This document shows, in pieces, positions 1 to 4,023 of a stretch of 7,051 bases of DNA. Both the position numbers and the translations under genes were made by a program. This DNA comes from Puniceicoccales bacterium (lineage in GTDB: Bacteria; Verrucomicrobiota; Verrucomicrobiia; Opitutales; LL51), in NCBI GenBank assembly GCA_031267435.1, contig JAIRZB010000084.1, positions 1 to 7,051 on the forward strand. Reading direction: 5' to 3'. The notes under the pieces were generated by a model that saw only the letters and a program-made list of their open reading frames with translations, had not been told where the DNA came from and made no database searches. Position 1 is the stretch's first letter, and each line of letters begins with the position of its first letter.

Positions 1-2
1 GC

Positions 3-929
3 TCGAGGCGCGGCGCGACACACGAGCACGACACACGAACGCGACACAACGACGCAACACACGAGCGCGACACAACGACACAACGACACAACGACACAAG
101 CAGCAAGTCAGCTAATGTCAAGCTAAAAAAGAAAAAATCTTTTACGCTTGTCGAAATTGTTTTTACCATTTCCATCATCGGTATTTTAATGGCCATTCTT
201 TTACCTGCGATGAGTGCCGCCAAGCTTGCGGCGAAAAAAGTAAAAGATGTTTCCAACCTCAAAAAAATCGCCGAGGCCTGGCGAGAGTGTGTCATCAATC
301 GCGGCTGGGTGATCGATGGAGTAGGATTTGGTATGTCCAATTCTGCCAATACTTTCACATCAAAATTGGCGGGATATAAAGATCCGACGAGCGAGGGTAA
401 GGTTTCCGACATAGTTCTCAATGATGCCAGTGTTTACATTTCTCCGTGGGATAAATACGCTTCAAAGGTGGAGCAGGAATCGATTTGTCGATTTAATACA
501 AGCAACCAGAAAATTGAGTGGATGAGTCCGTTTCCTTTTTCACATGTAACGAATTTTATGCTGACCAGTAAAAGATTGCTAAGCTATTGTTTTGTTCTTG
601 CTTTACCGGGTACTGTTCCGCTCGATACGACGCCGCTAGGTTTTACCCGCGGGCTCAATAAAAACGGTTTATGGGATGAGAGAGCAGGATTGTATGGGAG
701 TAAGGGCGGCTATGTGCTCTTCTGCGATGGCCATGTGACCTGGTTCGATGGTGATAAACCGGCGAAATTTCTCCATTGGAATCAGCAAGAATATACGAAT
801 GATGTTCGCTACGCCGTACCCAATTCTTCCTGGATTACCTGCACCAGTGATCTTGGCACAACGATTGCCGACTATAAAGGCGAAAATGCGCTAGCAATTA
901 TAGGTACGAGTGGTATGGGGGTCAAATGA
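3..929 (+). CDS. Prepilin-type (pseudopilin-like) protein with PVC-style VLFCDGHV motif, 5' end unresolved
   Basis: This is a secreted or envelope protein of the type IV pilin / type II secretion pseudopilin superfamily. It would be cleaved and N-methylated by a prepilin peptidase at the inner membrane. A basic stretch LKKKKS (123-140) is followed at 141 by FTLVE, giving Phe at +1 and Glu at +5 of the mature protein, and then by a hydrophobic helix to about 206. The residue at -1 is Ser instead of the usual Gly. The mature part would be 262 residues. Near its C-terminal third, GGYVLFCDGHVTWFDG resembles the H-X9-DG region of pseudopilins abundant in Planctomycetes, Verrucomicrobia and Lentisphaerae, but the expected His is a Gly. 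The first in-frame ATG (189) lies inside the hydrophobic helix and would destroy the signal, so it is not the start. No ATG, GTG or TTG lies in frame between 3 and 188, and the frame stays open through the octamer array to the window edge. The true start is therefore outside the window, non-canonical, or lost. The specific role is unknown. Confidence 0.82.
   Translation, partial: SRRGATHEHDTRTRHNDATHERDTTTQRHNDTSSKSANVKLKKKKSFTLVEIVFTISIIGILMAILLPAMSAAKLAAKKVKDVSNLKKIAEAWRECVINRGWVIDGVGFGMSNSANTFTSKLAGYKDPTSEGKVSDIVLNDASVYISPWDKYASKVEQESICRFNTSNQKIEWMSPFPFSHVTNFMLTSKRLLSYCFVLALPGTVPLDTTPLGFTRGLNKNGLWDERAGLYGSKGGYVLFCDGHVTWFDGDKPAKFLHWNQQEYTNDVRYAVPNSSWITCTSDLGTTIADYKGENALAIIGTSGMGVK
16..99. 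repeat. Octamer CGACACAA tandem array
   Basis: Four perfect head-to-tail copies of CGACACAA occupy 68-99. Related copies precede them: CGACACAC at 16-23 and 29-36, CGACACAA at 42-49 and CGACGCAA at 50-57, separated by short GAGCA or GAACG-like spacers. The array has no stop codon in any + strand frame. Because 8 is not a multiple of 3, a gain or loss of one unit would shift any reading frame passing through it. It lies directly upstream of the prepilin motif of the following gene and is in frame with it, where it would read as a polar peptide rich in Thr, Asp, Arg, His and Gln. The base composition differs sharply from the flanking AT-rich DNA. Confidence 0.9.
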
Positions 930-1170
930 AAAATGCAGATGGGCTGTGGACTAGTGCAAATACTTGAAAAAACTGACTTTCCTCATTCTTATCTTCCATA
1001 CCAAATATAAAATTGTATATACCATTACTTCCATCTCCTGTCTTCTTGGCACCTAGAAGAAAACTTGTCAAAACATTTTAGAAATCAATCGATTACCTAC
1101 CATTCGAACTCCAAAGAAAACAAGAATAAAGTAGTTGTCGAAAAATCAAACTTTTATAAAACTTATTCCC
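930..1170. other. AT-rich intergenic region
   Basis: This is the gap between the prepilin-like gene and the MalQ homologue. I see no RNA gene, no convincing intrinsic terminator for the upstream gene and no strong promoter. The best -35/-10 pair is TTGAAA at 964-969 with TCTTAT at 987-992 (17-bp spacer), which is weak. An ATG at 926 overlapping the preceding stop opens only a 13-codon frame, which I do not call as a gene. Confidence 0.5.
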
Positions 1171-2679
1171 ATGGATTGGAATGAGGCACGCTATGTCGAT
1201 GATCGTTGTACTCTCTTTCAACGGGAAAGCGGTGTTTTGCTCGATATTCCTTCGCTTCCCGGTGGCTATGGCATCGGCGAAATTGGTCCCCATGCTCTCA
1301 AATTTCTACACCTCCTACGCGATACGGGTCAAAAATTGTGGCACATCGTCTCCCTCCGAACCTTCGATTCGGAACGCCTGTTCACCGGTACTTCCTATGG
1401 CTGGAATACGACCCTGATTTCCTTCGCTTGGTTGCGTGATGATGGCCTGGTAACACCCGATGAACTCGCACAGTTTAAAAAAGATTTGGAACCCCTAAAA
1501 AATAATCGCGCCCATATCATTTTCTTGCGTCAACAGTTTCTTAAACAGGTTGCGAAAAATTTCCCCAAAAGAGCATCGCCGGATTTACTCGCCGCTTCTA
1601 TAAAATTTCAAAAATATAACCATCTGTGGCTGGATAAGTTCTCGCTCTTTCAAACACTCGGAGAAGAATTTGAAAACCCATGGTACCAATGGCCAGATCG
1701 CTTGCGGTCCTTCGATCGTTTGCCTATCGAAATGGCTATGAAACAACTCCAAGAAAAAATTCAAGAAAAAAATGTCCTGCAATTCCTTTTTACACGTTAT
1801 TGGGAAAAAATCCGTAGCGAAGCAAATTACTTTGGCATACGCATTATGCTCTCATTGCCTGTTTTTGTCGCCCAGAATAGCTACGAAGTTTGGAGCAATC
1901 AGTCACTCTTCTATGTCGACGAAGATGGCTCCATGACCGCAACAAGTGGTATCTGTCCCAATCACATTTTTCCCAGTGGGAAATTGTTTCGCGGTCCACA
2001 GTATCGTTGGAAACGCGTCAAGACAGAACAATATAAGTTTTGGATAAATCGTTTTCGACGGGAGTTGCAAAATGTAAATATTGTTTTTTGGGAGCATTTT
2101 CACGCTCTGTTCGAATGCTACGAATTTCCAGTGGATGACCAAAAAATAGCACTCGAAAATGGTCGCCTGGTCTCTACCGATGATCGTAGTTTGCTCGATC
2201 GAATCTGCGAAATTCTACAAACGAAAAATATTGTTGCTAGCGATATTTTTGAGAGTAATTTGAAAATGGAACGCGCCATTCGCCAATTGGATATGGCCAG
2301 TGCTGCCGTTATTCCCTTTTGCTTTTCTCAGCAAACAACAGCGACACAGGTGTTTCCTAAGCATTTTACACAACATCACATTGCTTATTCGAGCAACTAC
2401 TTTAGCGATTCTCTGCTGCAGTGGTTGAAAAATTTTTCCGAACGACTTTCTCCGGATTCGCGTAGCGAATTACAACGCTGCTTCGGTACGGATTTAAATC
2501 GTATTAATCGTAATGGTTTGCTGCATTTGCGGGATAGTGGTGCCGGTGCCGTAATGACAACACTGCCGGATGTTTTGGAATTGGAACAAAGATGCAATGA
2601 ATTTTTATCCTGGCGCTTTGAGTGGGAACAAATTACGGATGTGGTAAAAACTCGACTCCTACAACTATCGCAACGGTGA
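1171..2679 (+). CDS. malQ: MalQ-like glycoside hydrolase family 77 protein, probably catalytically inactive
   Basis: By family, this is an amylomaltase / 4-alpha-glucanotransferase homologue. Active members move maltodextrin segments between glucans in the cytoplasm during glycogen and maltose metabolism. The family is recognised by ESGVLLDIPSLPGGYGIGEIG near residues 19-39, by IRIMLSLPVFVAQNSYEVW near 223-241, by a conserved VDEDG, and by the general order of blocks. At 502 residues it matches the usual bacterial length of about 500. The ATG at 1171 is preferred: an upstream TTG at 1135 directly follows an in-frame TAG and would add 12 unconserved residues. Neither start has a clear ribosome-binding site. 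By manual alignment the nucleophile motif R-I-D-H-F-R-G reads F-W-E-H-F-H-A (Asp to Glu308), the acid/base motif A-E-D-L-G reads A-S-D-I-F (Glu to Ser357), and the T-H-D motif reads N-Y-F (Asp to Phe411). The frame is uninterrupted, so it looks maintained rather than decayed. A binding or regulatory pseudoenzyme, a changed activity, or early-stage decay are all possible. Confidence 0.85.
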   Translation: MDWNEARYVDDRCTLFQRESGVLLDIPSLPGGYGIGEIGPHALKFLHLLRDTGQKLWHIVSLRTFDSERLFTGTSYGWNTTLISFAWLRDDGLVTPDELAQFKKDLEPLKNNRAHIIFLRQQFLKQVAKNFPKRASPDLLAASIKFQKYNHLWLDKFSLFQTLGEEFENPWYQWPDRLRSFDRLPIEMAMKQLQEKIQEKNVLQFLFTRYWEKIRSEANYFGIRIMLSLPVFVAQNSYEVWSNQSLFYVDEDGSMTATSGICPNHIFPSGKLFRGPQYRWKRVKTEQYKFWINRFRRELQNVNIVFWEHFHALFECYEFPVDDQKIALENGRLVSTDDRSLLDRICEILQTKNIVASDIFESNLKMERAIRQLDMASAAVIPFCFSQQTTATQVFPKHFTQHHIAYSSNYFSDSLLQWLKNFSERLSPDSRSELQRCFGTDLNRINRNGLLHLRDSGAGAVMTTLPDVLELEQRCNEFLSWRFEWEQITDVVKTRLLQLSQR

Positions 2680-2680
2680 G

Positions 2681-2797
2681 CTTGCCCAGAGGGCCCGCCC
2701 TCTCTGGACTCCCGCAAGGAGGCTTGCCCATGGGGCTCTGCCCCATACCCCGCAAGGAGGCTTCCCCAGAGGGCTCTGCCCCATACCCCGCAAGGAG
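2681..2797. repeat. Three tandem GC-rich hairpin repeat units (about 37-42 bp each)
   Basis: The units lie at 2681-2722, 2723-2760 and 2761-2797, beginning one base after the malQ stop codon. Each starts CTTGCCC or CTTCCCC and ends CCCGCAAGGAG(G). Each carries a central hairpin. In unit 1 it is CCAGAGGGC against GCCCTCTCTGG, with two extra bases. In unit 2 it is a perfect ATGGGGC-TCT-GCCCCAT at 2730-2746. Unit 3 joins the left arm type of unit 1 to the right arm type of unit 2, so its stem is imperfect, which suggests recombination between units. Units 2 and 3 share the string CTCTGCCCCATACCCCGCAA. The block is far richer in GC than the genes on both sides. The same unit type recurs at 7016-7051. 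Confidence 0.88.
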
Positions 2798-2811
2798 TCA
2801 CGGACTCCTTG
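2791..2811. repeat. 9-bp inverted repeat with 3-nt loop
   Basis: CAAGGAGTC (2791-2799) and GACTCCTTG (2803-2811) are perfect reverse complements around ACG. The left arm reuses the CAAGGAG end of the third tandem unit, so this hairpin joins the tandem units to the following palindrome. Neither side has a T-run, so it is unlikely to be a terminator by itself. Confidence 0.75.
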
Positions 2812-2867
2812 ACCTCGGTATGCGGCCAAACCATGCGAAGTTTCGCATGGTTTGGCCGCAGGGTCAA
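2809..2867. repeat. Near-perfect 40-bp palindrome with extended outer stem
   Basis: Positions 2821-2839 (starting TGCGGCCAAACC) and 2842-2860 are perfect 19-base reverse complements separated by GT. An outer stem, TTGACC at 2809-2814 against GGTCAA at 2862-2867, closes around it with unpaired bases TCGGTA and G. The structure would form a long cruciform or RNA hairpin on either strand. It ends one base before the lspA stop codon (2868-2870). There is no T-run, so it resembles a dispersed palindromic element more than a simple terminator. Confidence 0.85.
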
Positions 2868-3371
2868 CTACGTTGCCCCGCCCGCGGCGAAGCCGCGGGC
2901 GGGGCTTTTAAAACAGAAAAAGATAAATACGGATACGCACAGGGCCGCATCGGCGACATTGAATGTCGGCCAACGGTAAATTTGCAAATTGACGTCAATA
3001 AAATCAACAACAAATCCTCGGCATAGTCGGTCGATAACATTCCCTAGAATACCGCCAAATAGTAGACCAAAGGTAATGGGACGCTCATAGATGCCAAAAA
3101 TATTTCGCAAATAATAGGTAAAAAATAACACAACCATGCCTAGAAGTCCTAAAGCCATCGTCCGACCTTGGAAAAGACTCCAAGCGCAGCCCGTATTGTG
3201 GGATAGTGTAAAACTCAACCAGGAATTTAATAAAAAATTCCGATGTTTTAGATAGACTTCGGCGAAACATTTTGATACCTGGTCCAATAGGATCACACCG
3301 CTAGAAAGTCCCCAAAGGAGAAAATTATTCCTCCTCCTCATAGCCTTCGCCGAAGACATCTTCCGTTTCAT
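2868..3371 (-). CDS. lspA: Lipoprotein signal peptidase (signal peptidase II)
   Basis: This inner-membrane aspartic peptidase removes the signal peptide from diacylglyceryl-modified prolipoproteins, acting after Lgt. Four membrane segments are visible, near residues 16-33, 71-89, 99-113 and 139-154. Family signatures are present: DQVSK (30-34), NTGCAWSLF (59-67), GGILGNVIDR (106-115), VVDF (121-124) and FNVAD (137-141). Asp123 and Asp141 correspond to the catalytic pair of the Pseudomonas enzyme. Length (167 aa) is normal. The start is uncertain: Met1 (3371), Met5 (3359) and Met11 (3341) are all possible, and Met11 would place only MRRR before the first membrane helix. With any of them the gene overlaps the end of the DksA-like gene (stop at 3325-3327), pointing to translational coupling. 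Oddity: the last 12 residues (SPARGFAAGGAT) and the approach to the stop are encoded by the GC-rich hairpin at 2875-2905, giving a repeat-derived cytoplasmic tail. Confidence 0.96.
   Translation of the reverse strand: MKRKMSSAKAMRRRNNFLLWGLSSGVILLDQVSKCFAEVYLKHRNFLLNSWLSFTLSHNTGCAWSLFQGRTMALGLLGMVVLFFTYYLRNIFGIYERPITFGLLFGGILGNVIDRLCRGFVVDFIDVNLQIYRWPTFNVADAALCVSVFIFFCFKSPARGFAAGGAT
2875..2909 (+). terminator. GC-rich 14-bp hairpin plus TTTT, candidate terminator for the + strand
   Basis: GCCCCGCCCGCGGC (2875-2888) pairs perfectly with GCCGCGGGCGGGGC (2892-2905) around a GAA loop and is followed by TTTT (2906-2909). This is the shape of an intrinsic terminator for + strand transcription, which here would come from the MalQ homologue 196 bp upstream. 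The T-run is short. On the minus strand the same bases are coding: they make the end of lspA. The hairpin looks like the last component of the repeat island, so a repeat-derived structure acting as terminator is inferred. Confidence 0.5.
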
Positions 3372-4011
3372 CTCCGAATAGAGTATGGGTTTGTCTAACT
3401 TTTTTCAAGGTTATTTGTCGCTCCAACATTTGCTGTCCCTGCAAGGAATAGCGTGTAAAAGGTACCGCATTGAGCCGTTCATCGGCAATTTTTTCACCCG
3501 TAATTTCGCAGATACCGTAGGTTCCTTTTCGAATTCGATCCACCGCATCGTGCACTTCTCTGCCGGGATCCATTTCTTTTTTAAGAAGACCCCAGGCAAA
3601 CTCAATTTCCGGGGGTATGACGCCCAAATTTTTATCGAGTGCTTCCTGTAATTGCAAAAGTTTGCCATAGTATTGTTCGTATTGGGCCGGTACTTTTTCC
3701 CTTTCTATGGTAGACGATGCCCTACGCGTAGGATCAAATCCCAAAATATCGGCAATCCCAGCGGCGGAAACAACCGCATTTTTATTTTCGTACAAAACTT
3801 TCTCGATAAGTTTTTGTTTATTGTGAATTTTGATACGATTTTCCTGCTCCCTCTGTTCATTTTCCCGTGTCAATAAAACTTGGCGCACATCATCCATCGA
3901 AAAATATGGAATATCCGTTTCCAATGTACGATTTCCCTTTTTTTTACGACTTTTTAGGGCATTTAATAGAATATGCGTACTATTATCGTTCACTTCTCCA
4001 ACCTTGTTCAT
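3325..4011 (-). CDS. TraR/DksA-family transcription regulator with cysteine-poor finger
   Basis: Proteins of this family insert a coiled coil into the RNA polymerase secondary channel and, in proteobacteria with ppGpp, tune stable-RNA and amino-acid promoters. Of 228 residues, the first 110 or so are basic to mixed and unlike E. coli DksA (for example LKSRKKKGNR at 19-28 and AAGIADILGFDP at 83-94). A predicted helical hairpin spans about 109-160, and the finger follows with RKGTYGICEITGEKI (161-175) and AVPFTRYSLQGQ (182-193). The four canonical ligands, with the usual spacing C-x2-C-x17-C-x2-C, read Cys168, Thr171, Ser189 and Gly192, so zinc binding is unlikely. The hairpin tip, where DksA has D-x-x-D-x-A, reads VIPPEIEFA. 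The tail is strongly acidic (EGYEEEE). The ATG at 4011 is chosen because it lies 7 bases after GGGAG and 4 bases after the ileS stop. A longer frame to 4197 only shadows ileS. Family assignment is firm, but activity and partners are inferred. Confidence 0.92.
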   Translation of the reverse strand: MNKVGEVNDNSTHILLNALKSRKKKGNRTLETDIPYFSMDDVRQVLLTRENEQREQENRIKIHNKQKLIEKVLYENKNAVVSAAGIADILGFDPTRRASSTIEREKVPAQYEQYYGKLLQLQEALDKNLGVIPPEIEFAWGLLKKEMDPGREVHDAVDRIRKGTYGICEITGEKIADERLNAVPFTRYSLQGQQMLERQITLKKVRQTHTLFGDETEDVFGEGYEEEE

Positions 4012-4023
4012 AAGCTTACTCCC
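4012..4023 (-). promoter_or_regulatory. Ribosome-binding site of the DksA-like gene, inside the ileS stop region
   Basis: On the minus strand GGGAG (4023-4019) precedes the ATG at 4011 by seven bases, and the ileS stop codon TAA (4018-4016) lies within that spacer. This fixes the start of the DksA-like gene and implies translational coupling to ileS, since ribosomes finishing ileS stop over the site. Confidence 0.75.

Noticed and set aside
16..99. CRISPR array
   Set aside because: The repeat unit is 8 bp, contiguous, and without unique spacers of constant length.
189..929. Prepilin-like gene starting at ATG 189
   Set aside because: This start lies inside the hydrophobic helix and would remove the processing site LKKKKS/FTLVE, which is plainly encoded in frame just upstream.
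926..967. 13-codon frame overlapping the prepilin stop
   Set aside because: It is too short, with no ribosome-binding site and no similarity that I can support.
964..992. Promoter TTGAAA-17-TCTTAT upstream of malQ
   Set aside because: The -10 matches only four of six positions, and AT-rich DNA produces such pairs by chance.
1135..1170. TTG start for the MalQ homologue
   Set aside because: It follows directly on an in-frame stop, has no ribosome-binding site, and adds 12 residues unlike the family. ATG at 1171 is more economical, though not proven.
2397..2867. 156-codon minus-strand frame over the end of malQ and the repeats
   Set aside because: It is made from the antisense of malQ and from palindromic repeats, which are open in several frames. 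There is no ribosome-binding site or recognisable domain.
2622..3026. 134-codon + strand frame across the repeat island
   Set aside because: It starts inside malQ, crosses the hairpin units and then runs antisense to conserved lspA. It is kept only as a speculative point about AAGGAGG-ATG.
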